Shown here: in pieces, positions 1 to 10,130 of the stretch
Numbering within the stretch: the first letter of the stretch is position 1
How the letters are laid out: every line of letters begins with the position of its first letter
Assembly: GCA_003153055.1 (NCBI GenBank)
Contig: PMBV01000538.1
Location: forward strand, 11,252-21,381
DNA length: 10,130 nucleotides
Direction: 5' to 3'
DNA from: Myxococcales bacterium
GTDB taxonomy: Bacteria; Myxococcota; Myxococcia; Myxococcales; Myxococcaceae
Position numbers and translations under genes: made by a program
The notes under the pieces: model-generated
Databases searched by the model: none
Seen by the model: the letters and a program-made list of their open reading frames with translations, nothing else
Told to the model about the DNA's origin: nothing

Positions 1-3749
<3,749 letters not shown>

Positions 3750-3750
<1 letters not shown>

Positions 3751-4250
3751 TGGACACCAACCGCGAGCAGACCGACGCGCCCGCTCTCCAAGGGCTGGCC
3801 GGCAAGTACATGACCTTTCGCGTCGGCCTCGAGGAGTACGGCCTGGAGATACTCAAGGTTCGCGAGCTCATCGGGCTCCTGGAAATCACCCGGGTGCCGC
3901 ACGCTCCCGCCGGGGTCCGAGGGGTGGTCAACCTGCGAGGCAAGGTCATTCCGGTGGTCGACCTGAGAACACACCTGGGCATCTCCGAGAAGAGCAAGGT
4001 GGATCGACCGGTCATCATCGTGGTGCAGCTCCAAGGCCCACAGGGGCCCATCACCACCGGCGTCTTGGTCGACCAGGTGCTCGAGGTGCGGAGCATCACC
4101 GCGCAGCAGATCGAGCCCGCGCCCTCCTTCGGCCGAGACGACGAGGCCACTCGCTACATCCTCGGCATCGCCAAGACAGACAAACGGGTCCTCTTGCTCA
4201 TCGACATCGAGCTCATCTTGGCCAGCACCACTCTCTCTTTGGCGGCGTAG
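3750..4250 (+). CDS. cheW: Chemotaxis coupling protein CheW
   Basis: CheW is the scaffold that links the receptor hairpin tip to the P5 domain of CheA in chemosensory arrays. The 166-residue product is a single CheW domain of normal length. It starts its first beta strand at KYMTFRVG (19-26) and carries the diagnostic [17 protein letters not shown] block at 57-73, including the receptor- and CheA-interface Arg63. A hydrophobic strand ([11 protein letters not shown]) closes the domain. A GGAGG at 3735-3739 lies 10 bases before the ATG, which overlaps the cheA stop as TAATG, so the two are probably translationally coupled. About 18 residues of polar N-terminal extension precede the domain. It is the only stand-alone CheW in the window. 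Confidence 0.96.
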
Positions 4251-4258
4251 GGGCCATC

Positions 4259-6193
4259 ATGTTCGACACTCTCAAGATTGGCACGCGAATCGCCGGTGGC
4301 TTCGGGGCGGTGGTCGTCCTCAACACGGTGGTCACGGCCATCGTGATGCTCGAGGTGACTCACCAATCGGGCCACACCACCGCGCTGTCCACCGAGACGG
4401 TTCCACAGGTACAGCTCGCCACCGCCTTCGAGCGGAGCATCAACCGGGTGGGGCTATCGGCCCGTCAACTCCGGTACACCTTGGACCAGAAGGACTACGA
4501 CGCGGCTCGCCAGGAGCTGACCGCGGCCGAGGGTATGCTGACCCAGGCTCGGGACCTCGCCGCCCAGCGCCCCACCCTCTCGTCGCTCCAGGGGACGGTG
4601 GAGCGCCTCGAGGTCCAGGTGAAGCAGTACGAGGCCCTCATCGACAAGTCCTGGGCCAACATCGAGGAGACGAAGGCCGCGCTGGCGAAGCTCGACGAGG
4701 TGGGCCGGCAGTTCTCAACCGGTGCCGTCGAGCTCGAGGCCGCGCACGCCGACCCCGCCAAGATGGCGGCGCTGGAGCGGACGGCCGAGGAACTCCGCCG
4801 GGAACTCTACCAGGCCGAGGCGACGCACACCTCCAAGCTCTACGAGAAGGCCATTTCCGGGGCGGCGACGCTCCAGCGTCAGCTCGACGAGCTCGGGGCC
4901 AAGGGCGTGGAGCTCAAGGCGGCCGGCACACTGAGGGACGCGGCCAAGGAGTACGGCGCGCTCGGCCCGCGGCTCGAGCGGGCGGCCACCGAGCGAGAGA
5001 CGCTCAACCAGCAGCGAGTCGCTACCTTCGAGCCCCTACTGGCCAGCGCCAAGGCCCTGGCGGCCGATGGCATCGACGTCGTCAGCCGTTCGTCGCGTGA
5101 GCTCGCCGAGGGGCTCTCGAGCGTCGAGGTGGTGGTGGAGGTCGGGCTACTGGTGGGCCTGTGCCTCGGCGCGGCGCTGGCCTGGTTCGTCACCCGCGGC
5201 GCCACGGGCCCCATCAACCGCATCATCTCGGGGCTCAACGCGAGCTCGGAGCTGGTGGCCTCGGCCTCCGGGCAGGTGGCCTCGGCCAGTCAACAGATGG
5301 CCAACGGCGCCAGCGAGCAGGCCTCGAGCCTCCAGCAGGTCTCCTCTTCGCTCGAAGAGGTGACGTCGATGACTCAGCACAACGCCGAGAGCGCGCGCAA
5401 GGCGAGTCAGACGGCCCAGCAAGCGGCCGACGCGGCCAACCGAGGCGCCACCAGCATGGAGCGGTTGAGCGAGGCGATGCACCGGATTCGCGGCTCGGCG
5501 ACCGAGACGGCGAAGATAGTCAAGACCATCGACGAAATCGCCTTCCAGACGAACCTCCTGGCGCTCAACGCGGCGGTGGAGGCCGCCCGGGCGGGCGAGG
5601 CGGGCAAGGGCTTCGCGGTGGTAGCCGAGGAGGTCAGGAACCTCGCTCAGCGGAGCGCCGAGGCAGCCAAGACGACGGCCTCGCTCATCGAGGAGTCTCA
5701 GCGCAACGCCGAGGGCGGCGCCTCGATGAGTGACGAGGTCAATGGCATCTTGAAGGAAATCGTCAGCGGGGCGACCAGCGTCACCGGCCTGGTCAACGAG
5801 GTGGCCACGGCCAGCGAGCAGCAGGCGACCGGCGTCACCCACATCAACGGCGCCATCGCTCAGATGGACAAAATCACCCAGTCGAACGCCGCCAACGCCG
5901 AGGAGTCGGCCTCCGCCAGCGAGGAGCTCTCAGCCCAGGCCGTCGAGCTCACCGACATGGTGCGAGCGCTGGTGCACATGGTGCGCGGCGGGGACCACGC
6001 CAGCCCAGCGACCAAGGGGCCCAGCGGACGGCCGAGGACCCCCAACCCCAAGCCCCCGGCCAAGCGTGAGCTCAGGCCGGTGAGCCCACGCGCCGCGGCC
6101 CCAGCCTCGAGCGGCTTCGATGCGCTGCCCTCGGCGCCGGTCGACCCGAGGAGCGTCATTCCCCTCGACGACAGCGAGCTCCAGCAGTTCTAA
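4259..6193 (+). CDS. Methyl-accepting chemotaxis protein (transmembrane receptor)
   Basis: This is a 644-residue inner-membrane chemoreceptor. A basic N-terminus leads into TM1 (about 11-31). A long, charged, all-helical periplasmic region (about 34-287) follows; its roughly 255 residues fit a helical bimodular (HBM)-type sensor better than a single four-helix bundle. TM2 is at about 289-311. Only a short helix ([11 protein letters not shown]) separates TM2 from the methylation helices, so a full HAMP domain is absent. Heptad-spaced methylation candidates are Glu353, Gln360 and Glu367 on the descending helix, and Glu520/Gln521 and Glu548/Glu549 on the ascending one. The hairpin tip [19 protein letters not shown] is at 429-447. 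A Pro/basic tail (577-644) ends in DDSELQQF. The start ATG follows GGGG (4250-4253), eight bases after the cheW stop. The upstream open frame overlaps cheW and is not used. The ligand is unknown. Confidence 0.95.
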   Translation: MFDTLKIGTRIAGGFGAVVVLNTVVTAIVMLEVTHQSGHTTALSTETVPQVQLATAFERSINRVGLSARQLRYTLDQKDYDAARQELTAAEGMLTQARDLAAQRPTLSSLQGTVERLEVQVKQYEALIDKSWANIEETKAALAKLDEVGRQFSTGAVELEAAHADPAKMAALERTAEELRRELYQAEATHTSKLYEKAISGAATLQRQLDELGAKGVELKAAGTLRDAAKEYGALGPRLERAATERETLNQQRVATFEPLLASAKALAADGIDVVSRSSRELAEGLSSVEVVVEVGLLVGLCLGAALAWFVTRGATGPINRIISGLNASSELVASASGQVASASQQMANGASEQASSLQQVSSSLEEVTSMTQHNAESARKASQTAQQAADAANRGATSMERLSEAMHRIRGSATETAKIVKTIDEIAFQTNLLALNAAVEAARAGEAGKGFAVVAEEVRNLAQRSAEAAKTTASLIEESQRNAEGGASMSDEVNGILKEIVSGATSVTGLVNEVATASEQQATGVTHINGAIAQMDKITQSNAANAEESASASEELSAQAVELTDMVRALVHMVRGGDHASPATKGPSGRPRTPNPKPPAKRELRPVSPRAAAPASSGFDALPSAPVDPRSVIPLDDSELQQF

Positions 6194-6196
6194 AAT

Positions 6197-7009
6197 ATGC
6201 GCCCGACCGTCTTCCGCGCCCTGCGAGACCTCGCCTACGCCCAGGCGGGCATTCGGCTGGGCGACGAGAAGGAAGCGCTGGTGAGCGCCCGAGTCGGCAA
6301 GCGCCTCAGGGCCCTCAGGCTGGGCGACGAGGAGGACTACCTCGACTTCCTGAAGCGCGACGCCAGCGGTGGCGAGCTGGTGGAGTTCCTCGACGTCATC
6401 TCGACCAACTACACCTCGTTCTTCCGCGAGCCGGCCCACTTCGAGCGGCTCAAGGCGGCGATGGCTCTGTGGCGCGCCTCGGGTCAGCGGCGGTTTCGGG
6501 TCTGGTGCGCCGCGGCCTCCAGCGGTGAAGAGCCCTACACCATCGCGCTGGTCCTCAACGAGGTGCTGGGCCCGGAGCTCGACTGGCGCATCCTCGCCAC
6601 CGACATCAGCACTCGGGTGCTCGGCCTGGCCCGCGCTGGGCGCTATGGCACAGGGCAGTTGAAGATGGTGCCGCCTCGGGCGCTGGAGCGGGCCTTCACA
6701 CGCGCGGGAGACGGCCGCGACGGGTCCTTCTACGAGGTGAGCCCGGAGCTCAAGTCGAAGGTGGCCTTTGCCCGGCTGAACCTGGCTCGCCCACCTTTTC
6801 CGATGAAGGGCCCGTTCGACGTCGTCTTCTGCCGCAATGTGATGATCTACTTCGACAACCCGGTCCGCCAGCAACTGGTCAAGGAGATGGAGCGGCTGGT
6901 GCGCCCGGGAGGGTTGGTGCTCATCGGCCACGCCGAGAGCCTGAGCACGGTGCAGACCGGTCTCACCACGCTGGCGCCCTCGGTGTACCAGCGGCCGGGT
7001 GGGCCATGA
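6197..7009 (+). CDS. cheR: MCP glutamate methyltransferase CheR
   Basis: CheR transfers methyl groups from S-adenosylmethionine to receptor glutamates, driving adaptation. The 270-residue product has normal family length. An N-terminal helical domain ends in STNYTSFFREPAHF (69-82), which matches the conserved TTN..FFRE block. The SAM-binding motif is VWCAAASSGEEPYTIA (102-117), with Ala-Ser in place of the more usual Cys-Ser. ATDIS lies in the SAM fold, and CRNVMIYFD (212-220) and LIGHAESL are the other CheR signatures. The ATG is only 3 bases after the mcp stop and no clear Shine-Dalgarno sequence is visible, so translation is probably coupled to mcp. The stop overlaps cheD by four bases (ATGA). 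No TPR or receiver fusion is present. Confidence 0.96.
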   Translation: MRPTVFRALRDLAYAQAGIRLGDEKEALVSARVGKRLRALRLGDEEDYLDFLKRDASGGELVEFLDVISTNYTSFFREPAHFERLKAAMALWRASGQRRFRVWCAAASSGEEPYTIALVLNEVLGPELDWRILATDISTRVLGLARAGRYGTGQLKMVPPRALERAFTRAGDGRDGSFYEVSPELKSKVAFARLNLARPPFPMKGPFDVVFCRNVMIYFDNPVRQQLVKEMERLVRPGGLVLIGHAESLSTVQTGLTTLAPSVYQRPGGP

Positions 7010-7485
7010 AGCTGGTGACGGTCGACATCGCCGACTTCAAAGTCTGCGCTGACGCCGAGGGCGTGCTCGTCACCTACGCCTTGGGCTCGTGCATCGGGGT
7101 GTTGGTGCACGACCCGGTGCGCAAGGTGGGAGGCATGCTCCACTACATGCTGCCCCAATCGGCCACTGCGCCCGAAAAGGCCAAGGCCAGACCAGCCATG
7201 TTCGCCGACACCGGCATCCCCCTGCTGTTCCAGAGCCTGTACGCCCAAGGCTGCGACAAACGAGACCTGGTGGTGAAGGTGGCGGGTGGCGCGGCGCTGC
7301 TGGCGATGACCGACATCTTCGAGATCGGCAAGCGCAACCACCTCATCCTGCGGAAGATGCTGTGGAAGGCCGGCGTCCCCATCGCGGCCGAGGAGGTGGG
7401 CGGCTCGGTGTTTCGCACCGCGCGACTGCACGTCGCCACGGGGCGCGTCACCATCAAGACAGACAAGAACGAGCACGAGCTGTGA
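7006..7485 (+). CDS. cheD: Chemoreceptor glutamine deamidase CheD
   Basis: CheD converts selected receptor glutamines to glutamates, creating methylatable sites. The 159-residue product is of family length. The catalytic triad can be placed: Thr23, Cys29 in LGSCIGV and His46 in GGMLHYMLP. The spacing (6 and 17) is the same as in Thermotoga maritima CheD (Thr21, Cys27, His44), so the enzyme should be active. A glycine-rich VAGGAAL motif and a conserved NH..L strand follow. The start overlaps the cheR stop. The receptor encoded two genes upstream has a Gln-Gln pair (359-360) in its methylation helix, a plausible substrate. In Bacillus and Thermotoga, CheD is regulated by binding CheC; no CheC is seen here. 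Confidence 0.96.
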   Translation: MKLVTVDIADFKVCADAEGVLVTYALGSCIGVLVHDPVRKVGGMLHYMLPQSATAPEKAKARPAMFADTGIPLLFQSLYAQGCDKRDLVVKVAGGAALLAMTDIFEIGKRNHLILRKMLWKAGVPIAAEEVGGSVFRTARLHVATGRVTIKTDKNEHEL

Positions 7486-7488
7486 GGA
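7484..7488 (+). promoter_or_regulatory. Ribosome binding site of cheY
   Basis: GAGGA begins inside the cheD stop codon and sits 7 bases before the cheY ATG. It is one of the clearest Shine-Dalgarno sequences in the operon and fixes the cheY start at 7496. Confidence 0.75.
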
Positions 7489-7495
7489 CCCCATC

Positions 7496-7894
7496 ATGAG
7501 CTACTCCATCTTGGTCGTCGACGACTCCCCCATCATCCGCAAGATGATGAAGCGCTCGCTCGGGCTGTCGAAGCTCGAGCTGGGGACCATCTTCGAGGCG
7601 TCCAACGGCAAGGAGGCCCTCGACGTCTTGCAAAAGGAGTGGGTCGACGTGGTGCTGGCCGACATCCACATGCCGGTGATGAGCGGCACCGAGCTCATCG
7701 AGACGATGGTAAAAGACTCGCTCTTGGCCAAGGTTCCGGTGGTGGTGGTATCGGCCGAGCGGAGCGAGCCAGCCATCGAGCACCTCAAGAGCCTGGGCAT
7801 CTGCGCCCACCTCACCAAGCCCTTCACGCCCGAGGAGGTGCTCGAGGCCATCAACCGGGTGTTGACGGAGGCCGCTGCCAGGAGCCGCTCGTGA
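7496..7894 (+). CDS. cheY: Single-domain response regulator CheY
   Basis: This 132-residue stand-alone receiver domain is the diffusible output of the CheA pathway. The acidic pair is Asp9/Asp10 (VVDDSP), the phospho-acceptor is Asp56 (LADIHMP), the hydroxyl switch residue is Ser86 (VVVSAE) and the conserved lysine is Lys108 (LTKPF). The spacings 56-86 and 56-108 equal those of E. coli CheY (57-87, 57-109), so residues can be matched directly. The aromatic switch Tyr106 of E. coli is His105 here, and the D+2 and T+2 positions, which influence autodephosphorylation, are His58 and Glu88. The last residues (AARSRS) are a short polar tail. It lies 10 bases after cheD and overlaps the next gene by four bases. 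Whether it binds a flagellar motor, a pilus or another effector cannot be read from the sequence. Confidence 0.94.
   Translation: MSYSILVVDDSPIIRKMMKRSLGLSKLELGTIFEASNGKEALDVLQKEWVDVVLADIHMPVMSGTELIETMVKDSLLAKVPVVVVSAERSEPAIEHLKSLGICAHLTKPFTPEEVLEAINRVLTEAAARSRS
7880..7884 (+). promoter_or_regulatory. Ribosome binding site deciding the GTG start of the cheX-like gene
   Basis: AGGAG lies 6 bases before GTG 7891, which overlaps the cheY stop as GTGA. This ideal spacing selects the GTG start although the same frame is open for 84 codons further upstream through cheY. Confidence 0.8.
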
Positions 7895-8349
7895 GCCGAT
7901 TGAGCCGCGAAGCGCTGGCGAACGTCACCCGCTCGGTGCTCGAAACGGCGGTCTTCCTCTTCTGCGACGACGTGCCGATGGGAGCCGAGCCGCTCAAGGG
8001 CGACGTCATCGAGGCCGTCATTCGCTTCGAGGCAGCCACCAGCGGGCAGATCGCCCTGCGGCTCCCCCGGAACCTCGGCCTCGAGGCGGCGGCCAACCTC
8101 TTGGGGGTGGAGGCCGATGACCCTGACGCTCAAGAGAGCGCGATGGCGGCGGTGGCCGAGCTGCTCAATATGATTTCAGGCTCGGCCCTCAAGGAGTGGT
8201 TCGGCGCCCAGGCTCGGTGGTCGCTGGGGGTGCCGGCGACGGCCGAGTTCCTCGGGAGGCTCCCCACCGGGCGCCCCCAGAGCGTGGCCTTCGTGGTGGA
8301 CGAGAGCCCGCTGGAGATCGAGGTGGTGGAGCTGGGGGCCCCAACGTGA
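7891..8349 (+). CDS. cheX: CheX-like CheY-P phosphatase
   Basis: The 152-residue product resembles the CheC/CheX/FliY phosphatase family, which hydrolyses CheY-P. The recognisable part is AELLNMISGSALKEW (89-103), matching the ExxNxxxG signature with Glu90, Asn93 and Gly97. Only one such motif is present, as in CheX; CheC has two. The usual Asp or Ser four residues before the Glu is Ala86. The order of an N-terminal helix, a beta stretch (GQIALRLP, 52-59), the motif helix and then C-terminal strands (SVAFVV, 131-136; LEIEVVEL, 141-148) fits the CheX fold. It follows cheY directly with overlapping stop and start, so the regulator and its phosphatase are probably made together. It could instead be a non-catalytic CheX-domain scaffold. 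The stop overlaps the cheB start by three bases. Confidence 0.85.
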   Translation: MSRLSREALANVTRSVLETAVFLFCDDVPMGAEPLKGDVIEAVIRFEAATSGQIALRLPRNLGLEAAANLLGVEADDPDAQESAMAAVAELLNMISGSALKEWFGAQARWSLGVPATAEFLGRLPTGRPQSVAFVVDESPLEIEVVELGAPT

Positions 8350-9350
8350 TTCGCGCGCTGATTGTCGATGACTCGGCGGTGGTGCGGCGAATGTGCCGGC
8401 AGGTGTTGTCCTCCCAGCCAGACATCGAGGTGGTGGGCGAGGCGCCCGACCCCTACGTGGCGAGGGACCTCATCGTCGCCACTCGCCCCGACGTCGTCAC
8501 CCTCGACATCGAGATGCCGAGAATGGACGGCATCACCTTCCTCAAGAAGCTGATGAAGTTCCACCCGCTGCCAGTCATCATCCTCTCGACGCTCACCACC
8601 AAGGGCGGCGAGGTGGCGCTGGAGGCCATGTCGGCCGGCGCGGTCGAGGTCATCTGCAAGCCGAGCAACGAGCTGTCGCTGTCGGACATGGCCGACGAGC
8701 TGGTGCAGGCGGTGCGGGCAGCGGCCCAGTCACGGCACCGGGCGGCGCAACCCATGGGCCCCTTGGGGCAACGGCCGGTGGCGCGCTCCCACCAGCTCAT
8801 CGCGCTCGGCGCATCGACCGGAGGGACGGTAGCCATCGAGGCGATTCTCCAGGCCCTGCCACCGGACACGCCGGGGCTGGTGATGGTGCAGCACATGCCG
8901 GCCTTCTTCACCAAGTCCTTCGCCGGGCGCCTGGCTCGGTTGTCGAAGATGCGGGTGCGAGAAGCCAAGGATGGTGACGTCGTCGAGGCGGGCCTGGCGC
9001 TGCTCGCCCCCGGAGACAGGCAGATGGTGGTTCGCCGCGCTGGCGGCGGGCACGTCGTCGGCGTCGTCGACGGGCCCAAGGTGTCGGGGCACCGGCCGTC
9101 GGTCGACGTGCTGTTCCGCAGCGTGGCCAAGGCCGCGGGCAACGCCGCGCTCGGGGTGATTCTCACGGGCATGGGGGCCGACGGGGCGCAAGGGCTACTC
9201 GAGATGCGGCAGGCCGGCGCCCACACCTTGGGGCAAGACGCCGAGTCGTCGGTGGTCTACGGCATGCCCAAAGTGGCCTGGGAGCTGGGCGGCGTCGAGG
9301 CGCAGGTGTCGCTGGAGCTCATGGCACGACGCATCGTGGCTGGGTTCTGA
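8346..9350 (+). CDS. cheB: Receptor methylesterase/deamidase CheB
   Basis: CheB removes methyl groups from, and can deamidate, chemoreceptors once phosphorylated by CheA. The 334-residue product has a receiver domain (1-106) with Asp8/Asp9, phospho-acceptor Asp54 (LDIEMPRMDG), Ser81/Thr82 and Lys105. A linker (about 107-148) follows, then the methylesterase domain. The catalytic triad is Ser157 (GASTGG), His183 (QHMP) and Asp279 (GMGADGA). The spacings 26 and 96 are identical to E. coli CheB (164, 190, 286). GTG 8346 is chosen as start because it overlaps the previous stop (GTGA), begins the receiver strand VIRALIVDDS immediately, and has a G-run 7 bases upstream; the upstream extension of the frame lies inside the cheX-like gene. 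This is the last gene of the operon, and no strong hairpin-plus-T terminator follows in the 12 bases before the convergent gene. Confidence 0.96.
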   Translation: MIRALIVDDSAVVRRMCRQVLSSQPDIEVVGEAPDPYVARDLIVATRPDVVTLDIEMPRMDGITFLKKLMKFHPLPVIILSTLTTKGGEVALEAMSAGAVEVICKPSNELSLSDMADELVQAVRAAAQSRHRAAQPMGPLGQRPVARSHQLIALGASTGGTVAIEAILQALPPDTPGLVMVQHMPAFFTKSFAGRLARLSKMRVREAKDGDVVEAGLALLAPGDRQMVVRRAGGGHVVGVVDGPKVSGHRPSVDVLFRSVAKAAGNAALGVILTGMGADGAQGLLEMRQAGAHTLGQDAESSVVYGMPKVAWELGGVEAQVSLELMARRIVAGF

Positions 9351-9362
9351 GCCGCTTCCGCT

Positions 9363-10130
9363 TCAGCGCTCGAAGTCGACTCCGACGCCAGCGGAGGCCG
9401 TCACGCCGCGCAGGAGTGTCCCATCGAGCTGAGGGAAGAAGACCGTGCCCCCTGACGCCGACAGGTAGAACGAGCGAAACAGCCGGGCCCGAACCGAGCC
9501 GGTCATCGCGTACCGAGGCAGCGGCCCCAGGCCCACCGCGGTGAAGCGAGCCTCCACGAGGAGCCAGCTGTCCAACAGCGTGAGGCTCGCGGACGCATCG
9601 AGGTCGGTGCGGCCGAAGAAGAAGTGCTCCACGGCGGCGTCCACCGAAACGGCCGAGCCGACCCCCACCCGCGCCTCGCCGTACACCGAGAATCCGTCAG
9701 GGAGTGACGCGGCGGCGATCGAAGGCCCTGAAAAACCCGTGTCGGCGAACCGCGACAGCTCATAGGTGGGCCCGAAGAGGCCGTGGCGAAACCCGCCTGC
9801 CTGCTTGCGAAACTCCGCCTTCACCGACAGGCCAAACTCGGCCACCGTGGCGTCCACCGCGCCCCCCGCCACCAGGCCGAGGTCCGCCGCGGCGTTCACC
9901 CGCGAGCCCACCCCAGCCATCAGCATGGCTCGAATGGCCGAGGTGCGGAGCAGCACCGCCCAGCCATCGAGCTCGAGCATCGTCACCGGGCTCGGGCTCA
10001 CCCGGTCGAGCAGCGGATCGACTCGAAAGGGCCGCCCGGCGATGCCCAAGTCATGCGCCGCTTCGAGCCCCAGGCCGAAGCGGTCCCACAGGGTGGTCGA
10101 CGACGAGAACGTGCGCCCGAGGTCCCACGC
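9363..10130 (-). CDS. Probable outer-membrane beta-barrel protein, C-terminal part (runs off right edge)
   Basis: The frame is open from the right edge to a TGA at 9363-9365 and gives the last 255 residues. I do not recognise the family. The sequence is made of repeated 8-12 residue stretches with alternating small or hydrophobic residues, ended by charged or Gly/Asp turns (for example YGEARVGVGSAVSVDAAVEH, LDASASLTLL, WLLVEARFTAV, GVTASAGVGVDFER). Aromatic residues sit at strand ends. This pattern is typical of a transmembrane beta-barrel, and no cytoplasmic enzyme motif is seen. The C-terminal residue is Arg, not the Phe or Trp usual for barrel proteins inserted by BAM. A TTG at 10049 could be read as a start, but the strand pattern continues upstream without a break, so the true start and any signal peptide lie outside the window. 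It converges on cheB with a 12-base gap and is probably unrelated to chemotaxis. Confidence 0.7.
   Translation of the reverse strand, partial: AWDLGRTFSSSTTLWDRFGLGLEAAHDLGIAGRPFRVDPLLDRVSPSPVTMLELDGWAVLLRTSAIRAMLMAGVGSRVNAAADLGLVAGGAVDATVAEFGLSVKAEFRKQAGGFRHGLFGPTYELSRFADTGFSGPSIAAASLPDGFSVYGEARVGVGSAVSVDAAVEHFFFGRTDLDASASLTLLDSWLLVEARFTAVGLGPLPRYAMTGSVRARLFRSFYLSASGGTVFFPQLDGTLLRGVTASAGVGVDFER

Noticed and set aside
5147..5842. Minus-strand open frame (231 codons) opposite the receptor signalling domain
   Set aside because: It is an Arg/Gly/Leu-rich shadow of a highly conserved MCP region with no protein features of its own.

Overview
The window is GC-rich DNA of ordinary chromosomal character. 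It carries a complete eight-gene chemosensory (che) operon on the + strand, flanked by two partial minus-strand genes. The high GC content, a CheX-type phosphatase, CheD, and the housekeeping gyrB next door suggest a deltaproteobacterial or myxobacterial (Myxococcota) chromosome. That assignment is inferred from gene content and protein flavour and was not tested by any search. I see no mobile element, CRISPR array, tRNA or rRNA.

Layout. Positions 1-1311 (minus) hold the N-terminal 437 codons of DNA gyrase subunit B, running off the left edge inside the Toprim motif. Positions 1312-1608 are a divergent intergenic region with an AT-rich island and a small hairpin; it should hold the promoters of gyrB and of the che operon. 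Positions 1609-9350 (+) hold cheA, cheW, mcp, cheR, cheD, cheY, a cheX-like gene and cheB. They are packed with overlaps of 1-4 bases or gaps of 3-10 bases, so this is almost certainly one transcript. Positions 9363-10130 (minus) hold the C-terminal 255 residues of a probable outer-membrane beta-barrel protein, convergent with cheB and only 12 bases from it.

How the genes work together. The membrane receptor has two transmembrane segments, a long helical sensor domain and a Tsr-like signalling hairpin. It would control the CheA kinase through CheW. CheA passes phosphate from its Hpt histidine to CheY and to the CheB receiver. CheR (methylation), CheB (demethylation or deamidation) and CheD (glutamine deamidation) tune the receptor. 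The CheX-like protein would dephosphorylate CheY-P, taking the role of CheZ or CheC. The order cheA-cheW-mcp-cheR-cheD-(cheY-cheX)-cheB recalls the Pseudomonas aeruginosa che2 cluster, with a cheY-cheX pair placed between cheD and cheB. No motor, pilus or second output gene is visible, so what the pathway controls is unknown.

I did not find a clearly undescribed system. The points most worth a second look are the CheA architecture (extra N-terminal helical segment, no P2 domain), a receptor with little or no HAMP domain and a degenerate CheR-docking tail, a CheY with His at the aromatic switch position, and CheD paired with a CheX-like protein rather than CheC.
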